Shown in pieces: positions 24,202-33,396 of a stretch of 43,765 nt of DNA. Position 1 is the stretch's first letter. Every line of letters begins with the position of its first letter. The notes under the pieces were generated by a model. That model worked only from the letters and a program-made list of their open reading frames with translations, searched no databases and was not told the DNA's origin. The stretch covers positions 811,338-855,102 of the forward strand of contig FN649735.1 of NCBI GenBank assembly GCA_000310025.1, read 5' to 3'. Source of the stretch: Ectocarpus siliculosus. Its lineage: Eukaryota; Sar; Phaeophyceae; Ectocarpales; Ectocarpaceae. The position numbers and the translations under genes are program-made.

Positions 24202-25464
24202 GTGAGTAGCACAACCAACCCGCGTCGGCGCGGGGGCGTGAGGCCGCGCGGCGAAATAACCGCTTCTCCCCCCAGTATGTGGGCCAAGCACTAGAGCTAG
24301 GAGGTGGGAGCAACACAACAAGAAGTGCGACGTTTCTTGTTCGACAGCTACCCCTTGATATGTCTTGGGGGTATCGCACGATCCTGTTTCATATTGGAAC
24401 GTTTCTTATGTTGTAGCCGAGATTGAGTTTGTTTCTAAGCCCTAGTTTCATATGTATGTTTCGTAAGCGTTTGAGCCATTTTTTCTTAACGGAATCTTGC
24501 TTAATTGCCGGCCCGTACTGCAGGAGCTCCAAGCCGTGGTCACGCAGAAGGGTTCGTTTCCCTGAGCCCCCCTACCCACCCCTCCTGCCCCTTCGATTTA
24601 TGCACCTACAATTGGTTCGAACCAACGAAATCACGAGGAAACAGGCAAGGAACAGCGCGCTGCATCTGACTTGGAATTTCGCACGGCGAAATGCACAGCA
24701 GACAACGAGGCACCAGTATGGAACGATCGAAGAAGACCAATAGTGGGAATGGCGTGAACGTGAACAGGTACACGTATGACTGACTTGTAGCTCAAACGTT
24801 TGGGGGTACACCTGCGTGTTGACGAACACGCACATAGTATGAAGTACAGTAGTGGTACTCGGGTACAAATCGGCACTTTGTAAAAGTACCGGGACAGCGG
24901 ATTATGAATATTTGTTGTGCGGGCAAAACCCACGAAATACGTGTCTGAACCCGTTCGTTGTGTGTACGTACGCACACAGACTATAGGAGGGCCGCACACA
25001 CTTTCAAAATGTTGCACCTCTCTCAATGAAGGAAAGGAAACACTATAGCAGAGTAGGTGTCGTCACAGCGGCAGCCGAGAAAGAAAACGTGCATGTTGCT
25101 TCCCAGAAAAGCATACGGGTCTTTCGTCGTTCGAATGAGTGTGTGCTTCGTATTGTCAAAAGATGACTGATGATGATGACTGCTTCAAGTGATAGCATAT
25201 AGATGCGAAGATGTCAGAGCATCACCACCACACTGCTTGAAGCGGTCTGGCGAGAGGATGAGCGTGCAGACGATTGATAGATGAACACGCACGGATCCCT
25301 GGGTGTGCGTACTCGCTCGACCTAACAAGCGCGTGTGCGTGTGTGAACTCCCTCCTCGTCCAACCCTCCTAGCTTCGTAGCGATTCCTGGGTCGTGACGT
25401 CAAGCATGCTTTACTTCAGAAGTAGCCCTTGTCGCTGTACACAGGTCCGTCAATTTAATCCCCC
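24202..25464. other. Left flank of the retrotransposon
   Basis: No gene or RNA feature is recognised between the isolated exon and the left target duplication. Confidence 0.4.
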
Positions 25465-25468
25465 TTCG
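25465..25468. repeat. Target-site duplication, left copy (TTCG)
   Basis: TTCG directly precedes the left LTR and is repeated directly after the right LTR at 37317-37320. A match of four, not five, bases is seen. Confidence 0.7.
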
Positions 25469-25934
25469 TGTCACAGAGGTTATCACGCTATCGCTTAGGG
25501 TAGCTCACTCATGTGTTAGCGTAACAAGCACTGGCTAGGGTTCAATTAGTTTCTTCCATTTCATGGTCAGTTTCATCCATTTCATGGTCAGGTTCATGGT
25601 ATCTTACCATTGGATTCAAGTTGGGGGCTAGCAAAAGGGATACCGTCCCTGTGGGTCTAGCCCTGTGGGTCTAATCAAGGTGGGATTAGCAAGGGGGGTC
25701 TACCTCATGCATTGACTCACAACTGGTTGCTGCTTAGCGATGTGGGTCAAAGTTCCTCTTCCGAGATTGGCCGTGTTAACAGTGAGCGATCACCCAAAAC
25801 ACGTGTTGAGGCGGAGCTCTAGAGGGGCTCCGCCAATGATTCAGGTACACCCTGGGGTATACCCTAGCCCTCCTCAAACCATCGTGAAATGGAATGATTC
25901 TCAGTATTTAGCGCCCGTTCATGCTACCGTGACA
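25469..25934 (-). repeat. 3' LTR (left), 466 bp
   Basis: This LTR is identical in length and almost identical in sequence to 36851-37316, with TG...CA ends extended to a 6-base inverted terminal repeat (TGTCAC/GTGACA). Internally it has two near-copies of a ~21-base unit built on CCATTTCATGGTCAG (25550-25592) and a GC-rich inverted repeat GGCGGAGC...GCTCCGCC near 25811-25834 that could fold as a hairpin. Confidence 0.9.
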
Positions 25935-25943
25935 CCCCCCCAG
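25935..25943 (-). promoter_or_regulatory. Polypurine tract next to the 3' LTR
   Basis: On the element's sense strand seven G residues sit immediately before the LTR's TGTCAC. This is the expected position of the plus-strand primer. It is short and made of G only, which is unusual. Confidence 0.6.
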
Positions 25944-26245
25944 CATACATGTGTTGAAAAACACAAAATGCTAAGGAGGTAGCAGAACGTGTGCTTCTCC
26001 CTCCTCAGATCAAACCACGCCGGGAATATAGATCTGAAAAGGGAGGATGCCGCCCTCCCCCAGGTTAAACCACAAAAAAATGGATTTTAACCTCGAGAGG
26101 ACGGATGCCGGTGTGTTCGACGTCGATGTTACATTGCTGAAATCATCGACCCCGAATGACGGCCGTTAGTACTTTGGCCGCCGTATACCGGACTCCTTGA
26201 CGATGACGATCTTGGACTGAAGAAGGCGATCGTCCACTGAAGAAG

Positions 26246-26531
26246 GTGATCTTCCACTGTTGAAGACGTTCTTCCACAAACAGTCTCCACAGACCGACGA
26301 CTATGACGATGATCTTGCGTCTTGACCGACGATCACCGACTGTTGAGGACGATCTTCCGCTGTAGAAGACGATCTTGGAACTCCTCAGGTGATCTTCCAC
26401 TGTTGAAGATGTTCTTCCACCAACAGTCTTCACAGACCGACGACTATGACGACGATCTTGCATCTTGACCGACGATCACCGACTGTTGAGGACGATCTTC
26501 CGCTGTAGAAGACGATCTTGCAACTCCTCAT
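26246..26531. repeat. Tandem repeat, two copies of 143 bp
   Basis: 26246-26388 and 26389-26531 are near-identical, differing at a handful of bases. Each is itself built from shorter GACGATCTTCC-like units, so short frames here are artefacts. Confidence 0.8.
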
Positions 26532-26539
26532 TCGTGACA

Positions 26540-26562
26540 CTGCCGTCACACCCCCCCCAGCT
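26540..26562 (-). promoter_or_regulatory. Second polypurine-tract-like motif
   Basis: The sense strand reads GCTGGGGGGGGTGTGACGGC here. The true LTR edge reads GCTGGGGGGGTGTCACGGT. The similarity covers the G run and the first bases of the LTR, about 600 bp inside the element. It may be an ancestral LTR edge or a second priming site. Confidence 0.4.
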
Positions 26563-26602
26563 TCCCGCATGGAGGACGGAAGATGGCAGGCAGTGTACGA
26601 CT

Positions 26603-27394
26603 TCACGATTCTTGAGCGGTCAGCGGTGGGAGTCTGGTGGCAAGATCCATTCGACGCCTTAGCTTCCTGCGATTGAGCTCTTCCCAATCTCCGTCACTGA
26701 ACTCCACCCTCCGATACGGATCATAGGAATCGCAGACCTTCCCTCTGCTGATCACAGTATTGCTCTCTTGATCCATGAGCTCCCGTCCAACCATGGTTCC
26801 ACAGGGAAATTCCGCGAGAGCTTCGGTCCGCGTTGCTACTTCGCGTTCTCCTCGCGACGGCGGTCCCGGGGGTCGTGGTGCGATATTCACCCCGTGAAAG
26901 TCTTCCCACAGTGCATGAAAAACATCAAGTTACAGAGGCGAGAAACTGTCTCTGGCAGTGTCTTCGGTGATCAACGGAGAAGTGGTGCCATCCTGATACT
27001 TTCCTCTATACTCCCATGCCCATGCGGACGCTATTCCTCCAGCGCCCTGGACCACCCGTCTATTCACCAAAGTATACAGAGATGCCGCGACGACGGAGTC
27101 TTCAGCTAATCCTAAATCCGGCGACCATCCAAACTGACCAAACTCATCTTCAAATGGATGTCTGATGTCTTGTGGTCGAGAATGAAACGGCTTGAAGTCC
27201 GTGGCTGCCACCGTCCTCTGGCGGATTTGACGTCCATGCAGTCTTACAGTAAATCTCAACCCCTCTCGCACGACGTGCACGACTTGCGACGGTCCTGTTC
27301 GGCCACGCCTGGCAGAGCTCCGACAGCATCTCTTGTAGCACCGCTCCCATCCTCTCGACCGTTCCCTGTCCTCTAGGATGGTTGGTTGGTCCAA
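26603..27394 (-). pseudogene. Integrase C-terminal region with Tudor-like domain, interrupted
   Basis: One frame runs from about 27310 to 26603 with a single in-frame TAA at 26930-26932. Its first part (GPSQVVHVVREGLRFTVRL) resembles the SH3-like barrel that follows Gypsy integrase cores. After the stop the frame continues (LDVFHALWEDFHG) into a Tudor-like module: GTMVGRELMDQES, then YDPYRRVEFSDGDWEELNRR at 26720-26662, and ends in TGA. The DGDWEEL signature is typical of Tudor/chromo-like tails that some Gypsy elements carry, where they may read histone marks to direct insertion; that role here is inferred. The join to the integrase core is out of frame, and roughly 100 residues of the usual core-to-tail region appear to be missing. 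Confidence 0.7.
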
Positions 27395-28500
27395 AATCGA
27401 GGGATATTTTCAGCCAACGGTACAGGTGTTCCATGATCGCCGAGGTGTTTTCTGCTCCCGGATCACAGCGCACTGATATGGGCAGTCCGAAGGTGGGGAT
27501 GAGCTCCAGCAATTTCTTACTGACCCCCAACGTTTCCTTCGTGGGAAGCGGAAAAGCGAAGAGGAACTTGGTTGCTCGATTCACTATCACCAGCAAGTAC
27601 CTGTTGCCCCTGTTCGATGTCAACTTCATGTCCAGAATGTCCATCTCCAAGACTTCCCATGGACGTAAGAACCGTGCCGTTTGCTCCACTGTCTTTTTCC
27701 GCATACGGCATCGACATGACAACACGCAGTCTCGCACATCTTTCTTCAGTGATGGTCAATGGTACTTGTCCTCCACAATGATAATAGTGCGAGCTATCCC
27801 CGGATGTCCAAATGTGCCATGTGCCAGGGCCAGTACTGCAGACACCAGATTTCGAGGTAGAGCTACAACATGTGCCGCTCCTCTCGGCGCGAACCACAGT
27901 AGACCTTGATCGTCCAGGATATAGTCCGCCTGCTCTCCTTCGCCTCGCTCCAAATTGTCCCGGATGGGCTTCAACCTCAAGTCATCCTGTTGGGCCTTTT
28001 TCAGTTGGTCACCGTCTCGTAGAACACGCTCCATGTTTTCCAACTGCTCAGAATGTCCCCGGCATAGAGGGAAATCGTTGTCCGGCCGTTCTAACCTTGG
28101 TTGTGATTTCTCGTGGTCGGACCTCGATGGTGTTGTAGGAGAGCTCTCCATGGACACTGATCGCCCCTTGTGTTTTGGCACCCCGGTCTCGTTCTCTGAA
28201 GAGGTGGTCGGTTTCACGATGTTGGATGGAGTGGGTGTCGGCTGTGCCGGCTGTCGTGCTCGCCGAGCCGCACTCCGAGTCTCCGCCGGGATCACCTTAA
28301 AACGTGTACGGTCGACGTGACGGTCGACTGCATCTCCCCGAGTCACCGCTGCCGCTGTCTCATCGTCCGGATACAAGCTGGCCAAGTCGATGAGCAGGTC
28401 GTCGTCTACTCGTGTGATGTCACCTGTCTCTCCGTTCTTTGTACCATCCATTCTACGCTTCGGCCTTCCTTTCAGTTGTAGGAGATTCAAAACTTCTCTC
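27150..28500 (-). pseudogene. Integrase (HHCC zinc finger and DD35E core), one in-frame stop
   Basis: This is in the same frame as the upstream ORF starting at 28613. The zinc-binding part reads HGTFGHPGIARTIIIVEDKYH, continuing after the stop to CVLSCRC. The frame is broken only by TGA at 27756-27758, exactly where the conserved Trp (TGG) after the Tyr is expected. The core has the first Asp in LEMDILDM (27641), the second in VRCDPGAENT (27464) and the Glu in GQGTVERMG (27356), with 35 residues between the last two. After SELCQAWPNRT the frame loses similarity. The enzyme would join element DNA to the genome; this copy cannot make it without readthrough or help in trans. Confidence 0.85.
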
Positions 28501-29362
28501 AACATTGGCGCTAATGTGTGCTCTTGCATCACTCGAGCTACATCGCATCTTCTTAGAGTTGGTGGTACCTCGTAGTTGGTCTGGTTGGTGGTTAGCTTCA
28601 CATAATCTCCCATGATAGCACTTGCGCGACCTGCAACGACCCTGCGTCATTGGGGTGTGCCGTAAAAGCTGTTGGTAGGGGTTTACGACCCATGATGTGT
28701 TCCCTCGTAACCGTCACCACCGGCGTCTCAAACGAAAATATCTCCTTGTGCTGACGTCCCCTTTTCAAGAAGAAGCATCCTTGTCTTCTCAAAAAGGCAC
28801 CCACCGTGGGTGTGGACGGTGCGGTTCTCTCCACATTCTTGTTCCACTGAGCTAGTTTAGCTGTCAAGTTAGAATCCCCGCTCTTCTTGACTGCCACCAC
28901 AAACACTCTCCGTTTTGTTGTGGGTATCCCGACTGCTGTCGCTGACAACGACGCAGTTGCCGTTTCACAGCCTGCCAGGTGCAGTTCTGGTTGAAGAATA
29001 TTTTTCCATCTCTCTGATCCTGCAAAGCCTACTGGACTCTCCATTACCAGGATCTGGATTGGGGACGACACGAAAATCTGCACAATGTTGTCTGCAGTTC
29101 GCCCTGTCCTCGCTCCTTCGTCTTGACCATCCTCAATGGCGCACGCATTGCCAATGAGAATTTCGGGTTTGTACTCGAGGATCGTTTGGCGTGTGGCGGG
29201 TTCTAAAGGCTGACGAATCAATGTTGCATCACCGGCTCCTCCGTTGACTCTGATGCATTCCATGGTCTTCCAATCCGAGTCAACCACACATTTTACGTCC
29301 AACATACCCTCCATGGCTTGTAATGCTCCACCTGCTCCTCGACCGAGAACAGCCGCCCTCGG
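28500..29362 (-). pseudogene. Cytosine-5 DNA methyltransferase-like domain inside pol
   Basis: The frame is continuous with RNase H (ORF from 30025 to 28598). Motif I-like AAVLGRGAGGALQAMEG starts at residue 223. Then come VVDSDWKTMECIRVNGG (cofactor-binding acidic strand and the r.N position), EILIGNACAIEDG with Cys295 at the motif IV cysteine, GARTGRTADN, ILVMESPVGF at the motif VI place (ENV expected), and GIPTTKRRVFVVAVKK at motifs VII-VIII (GvPQxRxR). A short target-recognition-like stretch follows. The domain tail (AQVLSW, then YEVPPTLRRCDVARVM) continues in another frame from 28613, so a frameshift at about 28600 splits it. Family members transfer methyl groups from S-adenosylmethionine to cytosine. 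Several catalytic positions deviate, so activity is doubtful. Capture of such domains by retrotransposons is known from other eukaryotes; in this order it is notable. Confidence 0.8.
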
Positions 29363-29733
29363 CTGTCTTGGTGTAAAGAGATCTTGTGCTTGTTGATACG
29401 CCCCTACGTACTCCTCGTCCCTCGGTGTCAGCGCATCAGGTGTGATCTGCAATGCATAGAACACACTGAGATTCTCCACGTCTCCATCGTCAACCTCTGT
29501 TGGCCCCAGGTCAGCTAAGCAGATTCCATCGAGTTTGATGTCTTCCTGGCGGAGCGTGGCTAACTTTGGCTGTGAGTCACTGGTCTCCTCGTCTTCCGCA
29601 AGTTGTGATTGTGCCATCCTTTGTAGAAGAACCCCTTCCAACACTGGTCCCGCTGGCCCACTCCCTCTTACTTCGTCAACTCCATCACCCGGCAACGTGG
29701 TGTCAACATCGGGTTCGTCTGAACCTTTCCGCC

Positions 29734-30098
29734 GAAGTCTAGAAAGAGCGTCTGGAACGACATGGTCGGTTCCCCTTCTCCACTTCAAGACCATATCATA
29801 CGCCATCATCTTTAGCGCCCAACGGTTCATCTTTGACGATAGGTTCTGGCTGGTGAAGAGCCACATCAAGGCCGCACAGTCCGTGATGAGAGTGAACTGA
29901 CGGTGCTGAAGGTAAATCTTGGAATGGTCTAGTGCATACAACACTCCCCGAACCTCCCGATCGTTTGACGATAGTTGTTTTTTCTGACCTGGACAACCTC
30001 TTACTGGCGTATCCGACCGGAGCATCTCTGTTCTCCACCTGCTGTGTCAGGACTGACCCTGCCGCGATCAAGCTTCGATGGTGCTGGTCGAGTTCCAT
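29734..30098 (-). pseudogene. RNase H domain of the retrotransposon, frameshifted
   Basis: The first part (AAGSVLTQQ, then PVGYASKRLSRSEK) is in the frame starting at 30098. The rest (QLSSNDREVRGVLYAL, FTLITDCAALMWLF, HVVPDALSRL) is in the frame of 30025. The switch lies at a run of six A on the sense strand (29978-29983), a likely indel site. The catalytic Glu (REVRG), Asp (LITD) and final Asp (VPDALSR) are present; the first Asp, normally just before GAVLxQ, is lost in the deletion upstream. The linker to the methyltransferase (about residues 100-220) is acidic and unassigned. Confidence 0.85.
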
Positions 30099-30135
30099 CC
30101 CTTCCGACCATGATCCCTAAGAACTCAAGGCGCCT
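30040..30135 (-). pseudogene. Reverse transcriptase remnant
   Basis: In a third frame the sense strand reads KSRRLEFLGIMVGRDGTRPA, the conserved end of the Gypsy polymerase palm (vxFLGxxVSxxG). It is followed directly by RNase H sequence. The YxDD-containing palm, fingers, thumb and connection are absent, so two deletions flank this scrap. Confidence 0.7.
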
Positions 30136-30638
30136 CGATTTGACTCGAGTAGACGTCCCGTGGGGTCCCGAAAGGCCGTCTTACGTTTGTCTGTCTCCTC
30201 AAGTTCCAGTTGATGATATGCGCTGCCAGGTACGTTGAATTCTTGGTCAACATAGATGGGCCATGTCAACGTTCCATCATCCTCCCACGTTGTTGACTCT
30301 AATTCCAGATCCTCCATTGCCAGCACTTCAAACGGCGGTGATTGTTGAACGTCTTCCTCTGCTTGATCTTCCACCATGTAGAACGCTCGAGTTGGTTCGT
30401 TCTCCTCTTTTGGTCTCCTATGTAGTCCACGTAGTGTCTTAGCTTTCACTCTCGAAGGCTCCATGTATGGCAGCAGTGGTGTTCGATCAGATGTGGGTGA
30501 TGGTCGAAACCACCCAGACCCCGAGCCTCCAAAGTCTAGTGTGCTGTTGTATTGACGCATGAACGCACTGCCTAGAATGAGACCTACAGGAAGTCCCTCC
30601 CCGACTCTCACGCTCACACCGAAAATCTCATCAATCAA
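30117..30638 (-). pseudogene. Aspartic protease C-terminal half and linker
   Basis: The frame starts near the gag remnant's end. It contains LPVGLILGSAFMRQYNSTLDF, the second half of a retropepsin (ILGxxFLxxxxxxLDF). The active-site DTG/DSG loop is missing, apparently deleted at the gag junction near 30640. An acidic linker follows (EDQAEEDVQQSP; EDLELESTTWEDDG), and the frame stops at 30117 where reverse transcriptase sequence begins in another frame. Confidence 0.7.
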
Positions 30639-32895
30639 GGGAGTGCTCCCCTCCTGACCATGTGAGGCGAGTCCAGCTCATCTCGGATGGTGGGCATGTT
30701 GTCGAGCTGCTGTCGGTAGCGTTCTCTGATCGTGAGCAATTGAGCCTTGTGTGGCATCCTGTCTCCCCATTGAGGAAAGCACAACTGCAACGCTTTCTCC
30801 TCCAAGATCTGAAGATCACGCATAGAGAATAGTTGCCAGAAGTAACCTTCTTCTGTGGCGTACGGGGCCTCCGGGTCAAGGTTGTGAGGCTCGGAAATAC
30901 TGCACCATTCGCACTTGCGCGCCAACCACGACGCCTTGAGTCCCAACACTATACCGTTGAATGCTGCGATGGCTGCCCGACGTGTAGCATGTTTCCGTGC
31001 TTCTTCTTCTGTCATGAGCCTCAGGAGATCCAGTGCCGTCACCTCCGTTGTCCACCCCTCACATCATGGACTAGCATTTCTTGGCCCCGCGATGCCTGGT
31101 ACTCCGTGACGACTGCCATTTCCTGTGGCAGCACCCCAAGGAGCATTTCCACTCGCGCCGGAGTGAAATCATCGGGCTCAGGATGAACCACCTGATGTCC
31201 CGAAGCTGGATGAGTAGCCATGCGATCAGGCGGAAACTTCGCTACCGCACCGGACTCCATGGCGTACTCCTTTGTGACGACGTCTTGGAAGACCAGCGGA
31301 TCATATCGAGCGTGTGTCCTTCGTGTTGATCTGCAACGGGGGTCCTTCAAAACCTCCTTCTCCCGTACCTTGGACGATACGTTTCTTGATACCTTCCCAC
31401 ACTTGGCGACACTGTTTAGGGTCCTCCATGTTGACCGCATACACCGAGGAGAAGGGTGACGGTCCATAGTATCCTCCGTTGTATCCATATCCGTGAGGCG
31501 CAGACCCCACACCTCCCCCTTCTCCATGTTGTAGAGGCGAGAAGCCATGACCTGGACCCCCAGAATGCTGCTGTCCCTCCCGGATCGGGGAATGGCTGAG
31601 GTTGTTGATGAAACCCTCCCTGCGACGGGAAGCCTCCCCCGCTATAGGGCATGTGGGGACGTCCTCCGTCAACGTTCGCATGGGACGAAAACTGTCCGTG
31701 GGACGGTGTCAGCTGATGAGGAACGCCCCATGAACGGTGAAAGCCTCCTTGGTGCTGAAGAGGTCCTCCCGCCTGTGGGTAGTGTGCTGGAAATCCGTCC
31801 TGATGAGGAGATGGTCCTCCCTGTTGCGGAGGTGTCGGCAGAAGTGGCTCTCCTGGCTGATGAAGATGTTGAGGTGGTTGTCCTCCATCATTCTGAAGAA
31901 ACTGCCCTCCTTGCTGTTGGAGTTGCGAAGGTGGAGGTCCTCCCGGTGGAGGAGGCGGTCCTCCCTGCGGAAAAGGAGGCAGTCCTCCCTGTTCTTGGGA
32001 TTGTTGGGGCAGTAGTCCCTCAGGCGTCTGGGAAGGCGGACCTCCGGGCGGCGGCGGGGGCGATCCTCCCTGTTGTTGAGATTGCTGAGGAGGCTGTCCT
32101 CCAGGCGGTGGAGGAAGCGGGTGGGGACGTCCTCCGTCAACGTTCGCATGGGACGAAAACTGTCCGTGGGACGGTGTCAGCTGATGAGGAACGCCCCATG
32201 AACGGTGAAAGCCTCCTTGGTGCTGAAGAGGTCCTCCCGCCTGTGGGTAGTGTGCTGGAAATCCGCCCTGATGAGGAGATGGTCCTCCCTGTTGCGGAGG
32301 TGTCGGCAGAAGTGGCTCTCCTGGCTGATGAAGATGTTGAGGTGGTTGTCCTCCATCATTCTGAAGAAACTGCCCTCCTTGCTGTTGGAGTTGCGAAGGT
32401 GGAGGTCTTCCCGGTGGAGGAGGCGGTCCTCCCTGCGGAAAAGGAGGCAGTCCTCCCTGTTCTTGGGATTGTTGGGGCAGTAGTCCCTCAGGCGTCTGGG
32501 AAGGCGGACCTCCGGGCGGCGGCGGGGGCGATCCTCCCTGTTGTTGAGATTGCTGAGGAGGCTGTCCTCCAGGCGGTGGAGGGAAGCGGTCCTCCCTGCT
32601 GTTGAGGTTGCTGAGGAGGCGGTCCTCCAGGCCGTAGAGGAAGCTGTCCTCCCGGCTGTTGAAGTTGCTGAAAAGACGGTCCTCCCTGCTGGTGGAGTTG
32701 CTGAGGAGGCGGTCCTCCAGGCGGTGGAAGGGGCGGCCCTCCCGGCAGTGGAAGGGGCGGTCCTCCCTGCTGGTGGAGTTGCTGAGGGGGCGGTCCCCTA
32801 GGCTGCGGAGGGGGCGGCCCTCCCTGCGGGTACTGCTGCTGGTTGTGCATGTTGTCTTTGCCATTGAGAAGTGAACCGTAATCACAAATCATCAC
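30635..32895 (-). pseudogene. Gag-like Pro/Gln/Gly-rich protein, frameshifted
   Basis: The likely start is the Met-rich beginning at 32895-32850 (ATG before HNQQQYPQGG). The protein opens with several hundred residues of PPQQ, GGPP and QQGG repeats, then has a more ordered part: YAVNMEDPKQCRQVWEGIKK, then DPLVFQDVVTKEYAMESG, then LLRLMTEEEARKHATRRAA and RERYRQQLDNMPTIRDELD. These pieces sit in different frames, with switches near 32580, 31600, 31320 and 31045. At 32580 one extra base in a G run, relative to the second copy of the internal repeat, explains the switch. No zinc knuckle is seen beyond a single CEWC, and none remains before the protease scrap. It would form the particle core in an intact element. 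Confidence 0.65.
31654..32589. repeat. In-frame 468-bp tandem duplication in gag
   Basis: 31654-32121 and 32122-32589 are almost identical (two substitutions and one inserted G seen). 468 is divisible by three, so the unit adds 156 residues of low-complexity Gag. Confidence 0.9.
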
Positions 32896-33396
32896 TCCGC
32901 AGCATCGCTGGTGTTGGTATCACAACCTTCAGACGTTGAGAATGAGTGATAGACCTGTGTTCACGATCTCCATAATACAGAGTCTTTGTCGTTCAATATC
33001 GTAAAAGTAGAGATGAATGTCTGCGGTGCCAACATACCCCTGTATGCCCATGTGATGCTGGGCTTCTTCACGTGAGCTGTCGTGGGAAGGTCAACACTGA
33101 CGACACGCGGTGATTGTGGTGACCACTAGCATTAAAACCGGGTACAACGTCGGTGCGGACATGTACGTGTGCCTTGTGATATCACAGAGAACCTAAAGCG
33201 TGAAGGAAATCCCCTCAAGGTCATATCCATCGCAGAACCAAGGTGCTTGGTATGATTCATTATGCATTCTCTGACATGATAAAGACCGTTGTAACCAACA
33301 ACATGACCCACGCATTAACAACCATCCTCCAAAATGTATCGGCCAACATCGTGCTCCTATGATCCTTCCAGGACGTGCGTTATTCCAAGAACTTCC

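Larger units (their letters stand above)
25944..26602 (-). other. 3' untranslated part of the retrotransposon
   Basis: No coding sequence. It holds the 143-bp tandem repeat (26246-26531) and a second G-run motif near 26540-26562 resembling the LTR edge. Confidence 0.6.

Noticed and set aside
25469-25934. Repeat ends TGTCAC/GTGACA as a DNA transposon's inverted repeats
   Set aside because: The unit occurs twice in direct orientation flanking retroviral-type domains with primer site and polypurine tract, so it is an LTR.
31547-32605. Long plus-strand open frame (352 codons) rich in Val/Glu/Leu
   Set aside because: It is the antisense of the gag Pro/Gln/Gly repeats; its periodic composition follows from the repeat, and all pol domains are on the minus strand.
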